Source: Bathymodiolus brooksi
Lineage: Eukaryota > Mollusca > Bivalvia > Mytilida > Modiolidae
Direction: 5' to 3'
Length of the DNA: 64,000 bases
Assembly: GCA_963680875.1 (NCBI GenBank)
Contig: OY804579.1
Location: forward strand, 27,947,804-28,011,803
Below, one piece after another: positions 1-12,200 of this stretch. Each line of letters starts with the position of its first letter. Positions within the stretch are counted from its first letter, which is position 1. The position numbers and the translations under genes were made by a program. The notes beneath the pieces were generated by a model that saw only the letters and a program-made list of their open reading frames with translations, did no database searches and was not told where the DNA came from.

Positions 1-2690
1 ATCGAAAATCCAAGATGGCCGCCATCGCAGGACATAGATTAACATTGGACCCTATGGGAAAATGTTCAAATGCCTTCTTCTCAGAAACTACAAATATGAT
101 TAAAGCCAAACTGTACATGAATGTTCATTGGATGGTCCTCTACAATCTTAAGGTTTTTTGTTCCGATATGAAATTCAAAATGGCGGCTACGGCAGGACTT
201 AGTTTAACATTGGACCCTATGGGAAAAATGTTTCAAAATGCTTCTTCTCTGAAACCACTTGGACAGTTGAAACCAAACTGCCCAGGAATGATCATTGGAA
301 GGTCCTCTACAAATTTTCCTTTTTTTATGCCGGTCGGAAATCCAAGATGGCCGCCACCGCAGGACATAGATTAACATTGGACCCTATGGGAAAATGTTCA
401 AATGCCTTCTTCTCAGAAACTACAAATATTATTAAAGCCAAACTGTACATGAATGTTCATTGGATGGTCCTCTACAATCTTAAGGTTTTTTGTTCCGATA
501 TGAAATTCAAAATGGCGGCTACGGCAGGACTTAGTTTAACATTGGACCCTATGGGAAAAATGTTTCAAAATGCTTCTTCTCTGAAACCACTTGGACAGTT
601 GAAACCAAACTGCCCAGGAATGATCATTGGAAGGTCCTCTACAAGGTGTGTGTTTTTTATGCCGGTCGGAAATCCAAGATGGCCGCCACCGCAGGACATA
701 GATTAACATTGGACCCTATGGGAAAATGTTCAAATGCCTTCTTCTCAGAAACTACAAATATGATTAAAGCCAAACTGTACATGAATGTTCATTGGATGGT
801 CCTCTACAATCTTAAGGTTTTTTGTTCCGATATGAAATTCAAAATGGCGGCTACGGCAGAACTTAGTTTAACATTGGACCCTATGGGAAAAATGTTTCAA
901 AATGCTTCTTCTCTGAAACCACTTGGACAGTTGAAACCAAACTGCCCAGGAATGATCATTGGAAGGTCCTCTACAAATTTTCCGTTTTTTATTCCGGTCA
1001 GAAATCCAAGATGGCCGCCACCGCAGGACATAGATTAACATTGGACCCTATGGGAAAATATTCAAATGCCTTCTACTCAGAAACTACAAATATGATTAAA
1101 GCCAAACTGTACATGAATGTTCATTAGATGGTTCTCTACAAACTTTACGTTTTTTGTTCTGGTATGAAATTCAAAATGGCGGCTACGGCAGGACTTAGTT
1201 TAACATTGGACCCTATGGGAAAAATGTTTCAAAACGCTTCTTCTCTGAAACCACTTGGATAATTGAAACCAAACTGCCCAGGAATGATCATTGGAAGGTC
1301 CTCTACAAAGTTTCTGCTTTTTTTTGCCGATCGGAAATTCAAGATGGCCGCCACCGCAATACATAGATTAACATTGGACCCTATGGGAAAATGTTCAAAT
1401 GCCTTCTTCTCAGAAACTACAAATATGATTAAAGCCAAACTGTACATGAATGTTCATTGGATGATTCTCTACAAACAATACGTTTTTTGTTCCGATATGA
1501 AATTCAAAATGGCGGCTACGGCAGGACTTAGTTTAACATTGGACCCTATGGGAAAAATGTTTCAAAATGCTTCTTCTCTGAAACCACTTGGACAGTTGAA
1601 ACCAAACTACCCAGGAATGATCATTGGAAGGTCCTCTACAAAGTTTCTGTTTTTTATGCCGGTCGGAAATCCAAGATGGCCACCACCGCAGGACATAGAT
1701 TAACATTGGACCCTATGGGAAAAAGTTCAAATGCCTTCTTCTCAGAAACTACAAATATGATTAAAGCCAAACTGTACATGAATGTTCATTGGATGGTCCT
1801 CTACAAACTTTGCGTTTTTTGTTCCGATATAAAATTCAAAATGGCGGCTACGGCAGGACTTAGTTTAACATTGGACCCTATGGGGGAAATGTTTGAAAAC
1901 GCTTCTTCTCTGAAACCACTAGAACAGTTGAAACCAAACTGCCCAGGAATGATCATTGGAAGGTCCTCTACAAATTTTATGTTTTTTATGCCGATCGGAA
2001 ATCCAAGATGGCCGCCACCACAATACATAGATTAACATTGGACCCTATGGGAAAATGTTCAAATGCCTTCTTCTCAGAAACTACAAATATTATTAAAGCC
2101 AAACTGTACATGAATGTTCATTGGATGGTCCTCTACAAACGTTAGGTTTTTTGTTCCGATATGAAATTCAAAATGGCGGCTACGGCAGGACTTAGTTTAA
2201 CATTGGACCCTATGGGAAAAATGTTTCAAAACGCTTCTTCTCTGAAACCACTTGGACAATTGAATCCAAACTGCCCAGGAATGATCATTGGAAGGTCCTC
2301 TACAAAGTTTCTGTTTTTTTATGCCGATCGGAAATCCAAGATGGCCACCACCGCAGGACATAGATTAACATTGGACCCTATGGGAAAATGTTCAAATGCC
2401 TTCTTCTCAGAAACTACAAATATGATTAAAGCCAAACTGTACATGAATGTTCATTGAATGGTCCTCTACAAAATATACGTTTTTCATTCTGATATGAAAT
2501 TCAAAATGGCGGCTACGGCAGGACTTAGTTTAACATTGGACCCTATGGGAAAAATGTTTCAAAATGCTTCTTCTCTGAAACCACTTGGACAGTTGAAACC
2601 AAACTGCCCAGGAATGATCATTGGAAGGTCCTGTTTTCTATGCCGATCGGAAATCCAAGATGGCTGCCACCACAGGTAATAGTATTAACA
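1..2690 (+). repeat. 332-bp dimeric satellite array of E1
   Basis: About eight tandem copies of a 332-bp unit; AAGATGG starts at 12 and recurs at 344, with the half-unit AAAATGG at 177. Copies differ by scattered substitutions, for example CATTGGATGG versus CATTAGATGG, which adds stops in some copies. 332 is not a multiple of three, so each unit opens a fresh frame and the open frames overlap by ~28 bp; this argues against coding function. Confidence 0.93.
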
Positions 2691-2907
2691 CAGAACCATA
2701 TGGGGAAAATACAGAAATATATTCTTCTCTGAAGCTATTGCACTGATTGAACCTAAACTGTGCATCAATCATTGGAAGGTCCTTTACAAACTTTGTGTTT
2801 TTTATGTTGATCGTAATTCCAAGATGACGCAGGACATAGTTCTTACATAGGACCAATTGGTTTTTTTTATTACCAGGTGAACGATACAGGCTCTTGAGAG
2901 CCTCTGG
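1..2907 (+). mobile_element. E1: Helentron/pearl-like element, 5' truncated by window edge
   Basis: Position 1 corresponds to position 5417 of element E3, so about 355 bp of 5' end lie outside the window. The body is an array of 332-bp units, each a dimer of two related halves (~165 and ~167 bp) that share ACATTGGACCCTATGGGAAAA and an ATGGC-centred motif. The 3' part (about 2690-2907) is a diverged core repeat, then CCAGGTGAACGATACAGG, a hairpin AGGCTC-TTGA-GAGCCT and a terminal CTGG followed by TT. No transposase is encoded. Assignment to rolling-circle (Helentron-like) elements rests on this terminal anatomy. Confidence 0.72.
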
Positions 2908-5061
2908 TTAACATATATTATGGGATTTTTTATGAACTTTGAACTTTTACCGATTTTGACCGATTATGCAAATTAGAAAAAAGGGGGGATGAAAATTTAA
3001 AAAAATCTTCTCCTCTGAAACTATTGAGCCAATCTCAACCAAACTTTGCTGAAATGATCCTTAGGTGGTCCCCTTTCAAAATTGTGTCCGTCAGCGCCGT
3101 CCTGTATCCATGATGGCCACCATTACTAAAAATAGAAATTTCTTCAAATGGCCACAACTGCTCTATTTTAAGTCAGAAAGTGCCCAAATTTGAACTGTAT
3201 AAGCATAATGATGAGCTTTTTAACATATATTACGGGATTTTTTATGAACTTTGAACTTTTACCGATTATGCAAATTAGAAAAAAAGGGGGGATGAAATTT
3301 TTAAAAAATCTTCTCCTCTGAAACTACTGAGCCAATCTCAACCAAACTTTGCTGAAATGATCCTTAGGTGGTCCCCTTTCAAAATTGTGTCCGTCAGCAC
3401 CGTCCTGTATCCATGATGGCCACCATTACTAAAAATAGAAATTTCTTCAAATGGCCAAATCTGCTCTATTTAAAGCCAGAAAGTGCCCAAATTTGAACTG
3501 TATAAGCATAATGATGAGCTTTTTAACATATATTACGGATTTTTTTATGAACTTTGAACTTTTACCGATTTTGACCTATTATGAAAATTAGAAAAAAGGG
3601 GGGATGAAATTAAAAAAAATCTTCTCCTCTGAAACTACTGAGCCAATCTCAACCAAACTTTGCTGAAATGATCCTTAGGTGGTCCCCTTTCAAAATTGTT
3701 TCCGTCAGCGCCGTCCTGTATCCAAGATGGCCGCCATTACTAAAAATAGAAATTTCTTCAAATGGCCAAATCTGCTCTATTTTAAGCCAGAAAGTGCCCA
3801 CATTTGAACTGTATAAGCATAATGATGAGCTTTTTAATATATATTACAGGATTTTTTATGAACTTTGAACTTTTACCGATTATGCAAATTAGAAAAAAAG
3901 GGGGATGAAATTTAAAAAAAATCTTCTCCTCTGAAACTACTGAGCCAATCTCAACCAAACTTTGCTGAAATGATCCTTAGGTGGTCCCCTTTCAAAATTG
4001 TGTCCGTCAGCACCGTCCTGTATCCATGATGGCCACCATTACTAAAAATAGAAATTTCTTCAAATGGCCAAATCTGCTCTATTTAAAGCCAGAAAGTGCC
4101 CAAATTTGAACTGTATAAGCATAATGATGAGCTTTTTAACATATATTACGGATTTTTTTATGAACTTTGAACTTTTACCGATTTTGACCTATTATGAAAA
4201 TTAGAAAAAAGGGGGGATGAAATTAAAAAAAATCTTCTCCTCTGAAACTACTGAGCCAATCTCAACCAAACTTTGCTGAAATGATCCTTAGGTGGTCCCC
4301 TTTCAAAATTGTTTCCGTCAGCGCCGTCCTGTATCCAAGATGGCCGCCATTACTAAAAATAGAAATTTCTTCAAATGGCCAAATCTGCTCTATTTTAAGC
4401 CAGAAAGTGCCCACATTTGAACTGTATAAGCATAATGATGAGCTTTTTAATATATATTACAGGATTTTTTATGAACTTTGAACTTTTACCGATTATGCAA
4501 ATTAGAAAAAAAGGGGGATGAAATTTAAAAAAAATCTTCTCCTCTGAAACTACTGAGCCAATCTCAACCAAACTTTTGCTGAAATGATCCTTAGGTGGTC
4601 CCCTTTCAAAATTGTGTCCGTCAGTGCCGTCCGGTATCCAAGATGGCCGCCATTACTAAAAATAGAAATTTCTTCAAATGGCCAAATCTGCTCTATTTTA
4701 AGCCAGAAAGTGCCCACATTTGAACTGTATAAGCATAATGATGAGCTTTTTAAGATATATTACGGGATTTTTTATGAACTTTGAACTTTTACCGATTTTG
4801 ACCGATTATGCAAATTAGAAAAAGGGGGGATGAAATTTTAAAAAATCTTCTCCTCTGAAACTACAGAGCCAATCTCAACCAAACTTTGCTGAAATGATCC
4901 TTAGGAGGTCCCCTTTCAAATTTGTGTCCGTCAGCGCCGTCCTGTATCCAAGATGGCCACCATTACTAAAAAAAGAAATTTCTTCAAATGGCCAAAACTG
5001 CTCTATTTTAAGCCAGAAAGTGCCCAAATATGAACTGTATAAGCATAATGATGAGATTTTT
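2908..5061 (+). repeat. ~306-bp monomer array (outer-element body)
   Basis: Tandem repeats marked by AACATATATTACGGG at about 2910, 3225, 3525, 3836, 4138, 4449 and 4752. Spacing alternates near 311 and 302 bp, and 3668-3868 recurs almost exactly at 4281-4481, giving a 613-bp higher-order unit of two monomers. Each monomer carries a G-run next to GGGGATGAAAT, an ATGCAAAT octamer and CCAAGATGGCCGCC. The block is interrupted at GAGATTTTT (5057-5061) by element E3 and resumes at 8987 with TTAACATATATT. Confidence 0.9.
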
Positions 5062-5063
5062 AG

Positions 5064-5090
5064 TTCACCTGGACCAAAGGTCCAGGTGAA
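5064..5090 (+). other. 5'-terminal hairpin of E3 (type example)
   Basis: TTCACCTGGACC pairs perfectly with GGTCCAGGTGAA across a three-base loop, and the stem extends two further pairs to 5062-5092. Equivalent hairpins start at 9299, 17830, 22899, 27092, 30635 and 35711 (E type) and at 22205, 35017, 40871, 46589, 48289 and 50312 (O type). E4 and E6 carry one stem mismatch (AGTCC for GGTCC). Confidence 0.85.
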
Positions 5091-8000
5091 CTATTGCCAT
5101 CACTTGGCGTCCGTCGTCTGTCGTCTGTCGTCTGTCGTCTGTCGTCTGTAAACTTTTCACATTTCAAGCTTCTTCTCCGAAACCACTTGGCCGATTGGAA
5201 CCGAACTTAGCAGGAATGTTCCTTGGATGGTCCTCTACAAAGTTACTGTTTTTCGTTCCAGTCGGATATTCAATATGGCTGCCAGGGCCAATAATATGCT
5301 CTGATTGGCTGAAATTTCAAAGATCTTCTTCTCCGAAACTAATGAACTGACTGAACCCAAACTGTAAAGGAATGATCATTGGAATGTCCTTTACCAAGTT
5401 ACTGTTTTTTATGCCGATCGAAAATCCAAGATGGCCGCCATCGCAGGACATAGATTAACATTGGACCCTATGGGAAAATGTTCAAATGCCTTCTTCTCAG
5501 AAACTACAAATATGATTAAAGCCAAACTGTACATGAATGTTCATTGGATGGTCCTCTACAATCTTAAGGTTTTTTGTTCCGATATGAAATTCAAAATGGC
5601 GGCTACGGCAGGACTTAGTTTAACATTGGACCCTATGGGAAAAATGTTTCAAAATGCTTCTTCTCTGAAACCACTTGGACAGTTGAAACCAAACTGCCCA
5701 GGAATGATCATTGGAAGGTCCTCTACAAATTTTCCGTTTTTTATGCCGGTCGGAAATCCAAGATGGCCGCCACCGCAGGACATAGATTAACATTGGACCC
5801 TATGGGAAAATGTTCAAATGCCTTCTTCTCAGAAACTACAAATATTATTAAAGCCAAACTGTACATGAATGTTCATTGGATGGTCCTCTACAATCTTAAG
5901 GTTTTTTGTTACGATATGAAATTCAAAATGGCGGCTACGGCAGGACTTAGTTTAACATTGGACCCTATGGGAAAAATGTTTCAAAATGCTTCTTCTCTGA
6001 AACCACTTGGACAGTTGAAACCAAACTGCCCAGGAATGATCATTGGAAGGTCCTCTACAAGTAGTGTGTTTTTTATGCCGGTCGGAAATCCAAGATGGCC
6101 GCCACCGCAGGACATAGATTAACATTGGACCCTATGGGAAAATGTTCAAATGCCTTCTTCTCAGAAACTACAAATATTATTAAAGCCAAACTGTACATGA
6201 ATGTTCATTGGATGGTCCTCTACAATCTTAAGGTTTTTTGTTCCGATATGAAATTCAAAATGGCGGCTACGGCAGGACTTAGTTTAACATTGGACCCTAT
6301 GGGAAAAATGTTTCAAAATGCTTCTTCTCTGAAACCACTTGGACAGTTGAAACCAAACTGCCTAGGAATGATCATTGGAAGGTCCTCTACAAATTTTTTG
6401 TTTTTTATGCCGGTCGGAAATCCAAGATGGCCGCCACCGCAGGACATAGATTAACATTGGACCCTATGGGAAAATATTCAAATGCCTTCTACTCAGAAAC
6501 TACAAATATGATTAAAGCCAAACTGTACATGAATGTTCATTAGATGGTCCTCTACAAACTTTACGTTTTTTGTTCCGGTATGAAATTCAAAATGGCGGCT
6601 ACGGCAGGACTTAGTTTAACATTGAACCCTATGGGAAAAATGTTTCAAAACGCTTCTTCTCTGAAACCACTTGGATAATTGAAACCAAACTGCCTAGGAA
6701 TGATCATTGGAAGGTCCTCTAGAAATTTTATGTTTTTTATGCCGATCGGAAATCCAAGATGGCCGCCACCACAATACATAGATTAACATTGGACCCTATG
6801 GGAAAATGTTCAAATGCCTTCTTCTCAGAAACTACAAATATGATTAAAGCCAAACTGTACATGAATGTTCATTGGATGGTCCTCTACAATCTTAAGGTTT
6901 TTTGTTCTGATATGAAATTCAAAATGGCGGCTACGGCAGAACTTAGTTTAACATTGGACCCTATGGGAAAAATGTTTCAAAATGCTTCTTCTCTGAAACC
7001 ACTTGGACAGTTGAAACCAAACTGCCCAGGAATGATCATTGGAAGGTCCTCTACAAATTTTCCGTTTTTTATGCCGGTCAGAAATCCAAGATGGCCGCCA
7101 CCGCAGGACATAGATTAACATTGGACCCTATGGGAAAATATTCAAATGCCTTCTACTCAGAAACTACAAATATGATTAAAGCCAAACTGTACATGAATGT
7201 TCATTAGATGGTCCTCTACAAACTTTACGTTTTTTGTTCTGGTATGAAATTCAAAATGGCGGCTACGGCAGGACTTAGTTTAACATTGGACCCTATGGGA
7301 AAAATGTTTCAAAATGCTTCTTCTCTGAAACCACTTGGACAGTTGAAACTAAACTGCCCAGGAATGATCATTGGAAGGTCCTCTACAAATTTTCCGTTTT
7401 TTATGCCGGTCGGAAATCCAAGATGGCCGCCACCGCAGGACATAGATTAACATTGGACCCTATGGGAAAATATTCAAATGCCTTCTACTCAGAAACTACA
7501 AATATGATTAAAGCCAAACTGTACATGAATGTTCATTAGATGGTCCTCTACAAACTTTACGTTTTTTGTTCTGGTATGAAATTCAAAATGGCGGCTACGG
7601 CAGGACTTAGTTTAACATTGGACCCTATGGGAAAAATGTTTCAAAACGCTTCTTCTCTGAAACCACTTGGATAATTGAAACCAAACTGCCCAGGAATGAT
7701 CATTGGAAGGTCCTCTACAAGGTGTGTGTTTTTTATGCCGATCGGAAATCCAAGATGGCCACCACCGCAGGACATAGATTAACATTGGACCCTATGGGAA
7801 AATGTTCAAATGCCTTCTTCTCAGAAACTACAAATATGATTAAAGCCAAACTGTACAAGAATGTTCATTGGATGGTCCTCTACAAACTTTACGTTTTTTG
7901 TTCCGATATGAAATTCAAAATGGCGGCTACGGCAGGACTTAGTTTAACATTGGACCCTATGGGAAAAATGTTTCAAAATGCTTCTTCTCTGAAACCACTT

Positions 8001-8951
8001 GGACAGTTGAAACCAAACTGCCTAGGAATGATCATTGGAAGGTCCTCTACAAATTTTCTGTTTTTTATGCCGGTCGGAAATCCAAGATGGCCACCACCGC
8101 AGGACATAGATTAACATTGGACCCTATGGGAAAATGTTCAAATGCCTTCTTCTCAGAAACTACAAATATGATTAAAGCCAAACTGTACATGAATGTTCAT
8201 TGGATGGTCCTCTACAAACTTTGCGTTTTTTGTTCCGATATAAAATTCAAAATGGCGGCTACGGCAGGACTTAGTTTAACATTGGACCCTATGGGGAAAA
8301 TGTTTCAAAACGCTTCTTCTCTGAAACCACTTGGATAATTGAAACCAAACTGCCCAGGAATGATCATTGGAAGGTCCTCTACAAGGTGTGTGTTTTTTAT
8401 GCCGATCGGAAATCCAAGATGGCCACCACCGCAGGACATAGATTAACATTGGACCCTATGGGAAAATGTTCAAATGCCTTCTTCTCAGAAACTACAAATA
8501 TGATTAAAGCCAAACTGTACATGAATGTTCATTGAATGGTCCTCTACAACATATACGTTTTTTATTCTGATATGAAATTCAAAATGGCGGCTACGGCAGG
8601 ACTTAGTTTAACATTGGACCCTATGGGAAAAATGTTTCAAAATGCTTCTTCTCTGAAACCACTTGGACAGTTGAAACCAAACTGCCCAGGAATGATCATT
8701 GGAAGGTCCTGTTTTTTTATGCCGATCGGAAATCCAAGATGGCTGCCACCACAGGTCATAGTATTAACACAGAACCATATGGGGAAAATACAGAAATATA
8801 TTCTTCTCTGAAACTATTGCACTGATTGAACCTAAACTGTGCATCAATCATTGGAAGGTCCTTTACAAACTTTGTGTTTTTTATGTTGATCGTAATTCCA
8901 AGATGACGCAGGACATAGTTTTTACATAGGACCAATTGGTTTTTTTTATTA

Positions 8952-8986
8952 CCAGGTGAACGATACAGGCTCTTGAGAGCCTCTGG
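8952..8986 (+). other. 3' terminus of E3 with subterminal repeat and hairpin (type example)
   Basis: CCAGGTGAAC is the inverted complement of the element's 5' GTTCACCTGG. Then come GATAC, a stem AGGCTC/GAGCCT with TTGA loop, and terminal CTGG immediately before TT. A hairpin a few bases before CTRR is the recognised 3' hallmark of Helitron-class elements. Confidence 0.8.
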
Positions 8987-9298
8987 TTAACATATATTAC
9001 GGAATTTTTTATGAACTTTGAACTTTTACCGATTTTGACCGATTATGCAAATTAGAAAAAAGGGGGGATGAAATTTAAAAAAATCTTCTCCTCTGAAACT
9101 ACTGAGCCAATCTCAACCAAACTTTGCTGAATGATCCTTAGGTGGTCCCCTTTCAAAATTGTGTCCGTCAGCACCTTCCTATATCCAAGATGGCCGCCAT
9201 TACTAAAAATAGAAATTTCTTCAAATGGCCAAAACTGCTCTATTTTAAGCCAGAAAGTGCCCAAATTTGAACTGTATAAGCATAATGATGAGCTTTTT
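8987..9298 (+). repeat. Single outer ~306-bp monomer between E3 and E4
   Basis: One copy of the outer monomer (AACATATATTACGG ... GATGAGCTTTTT), ending exactly where E4 begins. It has the same two junctions as the pieces at 17518, 26780 and 30323, which points to duplication of the composite rather than repeated independent insertions. Confidence 0.88.
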
Positions 9299-12200
9299 AG
9301 TTCACCTGGACCAAAAGTCCAGGTGAACTATTGCCATCACTTGGCGTCCGTCGTCTGTCGTCTGTCGTCTGTCGTCTGTCGTCTGTAAACTTTTCACATT
9401 TCAAGCTTCTTCTCCGAAACCACTTGGCCGATTGGAACCGAACTTAGCAGGAATGTTCCTTGGATGGTCCTCTACAAAGTTACTGTTTTTTGTTCCAGTC
9501 GGATATTCAATATGGCTGCCAGGGCCAATAATATGCTCTGATTGGCTGAAATTTCAAAGATCTTCTTCTCCGAAACTAATGAACTGACTGAACCCAAACT
9601 GTAAAGGAATGATCATTGGAATGTCCTTTACCAAGTTACTGTTTTTTATGCCGATCGGAAATCCAAGATGGCCGCCATCGCAGGACATAGATTAACATTG
9701 GACCCTATGGGAAAATGTTCAAATGCCTTCTTCTCAGAAACTACAATTATGATTAAAGCCAAACTGTACATGAATGTTCATTGGATGGTCCTCTACAATC
9801 TTAAGGTTTTTTGTTCCGATATGAAATTCAAAATGGCGGCTACGGCAGGACTTAGTTTAACATTGGACCCTATGGGAAAAATGTTTCAAAATGCTTCTTC
9901 TCTGAAACCACTTGGACAGTTGAAACCAAACTGCCCAGGAATGATCATTGGAAGGTCCTCTACAAATTTTCTGTTTTTTATGCCGGTCGGAAATCCAAGA
10001 TGGCCGCCACCGCAGGACATAGATTAACATTGGACCCTATGGGAAAATGTTCAAATGCCTTCTTCTCAGAAACTACAAATATGATTAAAGCCAAACTGTA
10101 CATGAATGTTCATTGGATGGTCCTCTACAATCTTAAGGTTTTTTGTTCCGATATGAAATTCAAAATGGCGGCTACGGCAGAACTTAGTTTAACATTGGAC
10201 CCTATGGGAAAAATGTTTCAAAATGCTTCTTCTCTGAAACCACTTGGACAGTTGAAACCAAACTGCCCAGGAATGATCATTGGAAGGTCCTCTACAAATT
10301 TTCCGTTTTTTATGCCGGTCAGAAATCCAAGATGGCCGCCACCGCAGGACATAGATTAACATTGGACCCTATGGGAAAATATTCCAATGCCTTCTACTCA
10401 GAAACTACAAATATGATTAAAGCCAAACTGTACATGAATGTTCATTAGATGGTCCTCTACAAACTTTACGTTTTTTGTTCTGGTATGAAATTCAAAATGG
10501 CGGCTACGGCAGGACTTAGTTTAACATTGGACCCTATGGGAAAAATGTTTCAAAATGCTTCTTCTCTGAAACCACTTGGACAGTTGAAACCAAACTGCCC
10601 AGGAATGATCATTGGAAGGTCCTCTACAAATTTAAGGTTTTATACGCCGGTCGGAAATCCAAGATGGCCGCCACCGCAGGACATAGATTAACATTGGACC
10701 CTATGGGAAAATATTCAAATGCCTTCTACTCAGAAACTACAAATATGATTAAAGCCAAACTGTACATGAATGTTCATTAGATGGTCCTCTACAAACTTTA
10801 CGTTTTTTGTTCTGGTATGAAATTCAAAATGGCGGCTACGGCAGGACTTAGTTTAACATTGGACCCTATGGGAAAAATGTTTCAAAACGCTTCTTCTCTG
10901 AAACCACTTGGATAATTGAAACCAAACTGCCCAGGAATGATCATTGGAAGGTCCTCTACAAATTTTCTGTTTTTTATGCCGATCGGAAATCCAAGATGGC
11001 CACCACCGCAATACATAGATTAACATTGGACCCTATGGGAAAATGTTCAAATGCCTTCTACTCAGAAACTACAAATATGATTAAAGCCAAACTGTACATG
11101 AATGTTCATTAGATGGTCCTCTACAAACTTTTACGTTTTTTGTTCTGGTATGAAATTCAAAATGGCGGCTACGGCAGGACTTAGTTTAACATTGGACCCT
11201 ATGGGAAAAATGTTTCAAAATGCTTCTTCTCTGAAACCACTTGGACAGTTGAAACTAAACTGCCCAGGAATGATGATTGGAAGGTCCTCTACAAATTTTT
11301 TGTTTTTTATGCCGGTCGGAAATCCAAGATGGCCGCCACCGCAATACATAGATTAACATTGGACCCTATGAGAAAATATTCAAATGCCTTCTACTCAGAA
11401 ACTACAAATATTATTAAAGCCAAACTGTACATGAATGTTCATTGGATGGTCCTCTACAATCTTAAGGTTTTTTGTTCCGATATGAAATTCAAAATGGCGG
11501 CTACGGCAGGACTTAGTTTAACATTGGACCCTATGGGAAAAATGTTTCAAAATGCTTCTTCTCTGAAACCACTTGGACAGTTGAAACCAAACTGCCCAGG
11601 AATGATCATTGGAAGGTCCTCTACAAATTTTCTGTTTTTTATGCCGGTCGGAAATCCAAGATGGCCGCCACCGCAGGACATAGATTAACATTGGACCCTA
11701 TGGGAAAATGTTCAAATGCCTTCTTCTCAGAAACTACAAATATTATTAAAGCCAAACTGTACATGAATGTTCATTGGATGGTCCTCTACAATCTTAAGGT
11801 TTTTTGTTCCGATATGAAATTCAAAATGGCGGCTACGGCAGGACTTAGTTTAACATTGGACCCTATGGGAAAAATGTTTCAAAATGCTTCTTCTCTGAAA
11901 CCACTTGGACAGTTGAAACCAAACTGCCCAGGAATGATCATTGGAAGGTCCTCTACAAATTTTCTGTTTTTTATGCCGGTCGGAAATCCAAGATGGCCGC
12001 CACCGCAGGACATAGATTAACATTGGACCCTATGGGAAAATGTTCAAATGCCTTCTTCTCAGAAACTACAAATATGATTAAAGCCAAACTGTACATGAAT
12101 GTTCATTGGATGGTCCTCTACAATCTTAAGGTTTTTTGTTCCGATATGAAATTCAAAATGGCGGCTACGGCAGAACTTAGTTTAACATTGGACCCTATGG

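Larger units (their letters stand above)
5062..8986 (+). mobile_element. E3: complete Helentron/pearl-like element
   Basis: The 5' end is a perfect 14-bp hairpin, AGTTCACCTGGACC / loop AAA / GGTCCAGGTGAACT (5062-5092). It is followed by CTATTGCCATCACTTGGCG and five CGTCTGT copies, a 5' core region (to ~5415), an array of about ten 332-bp units (~5420-8733), a diverged 3' core repeat, subterminal CCAGGTGAAC (8952-8961), a hairpin AGGCTC-TTGA-GAGCCT (8967-8982) and CTGG (8983-8986). The flanks are outer monomer DNA; the uninterrupted site (3214-3230) contains one TT fewer. There is no coding capacity, so it is non-autonomous. Confidence 0.8.

Noticed and set aside
5062..8986. Classical cut-and-paste MITE interpretation of E elements
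   Set aside because: There are no long terminal inverted repeats at the exact ends; the 3' end has a hairpin plus CTRG and only TT at the target, which fits rolling-circle Helentron-type elements better.
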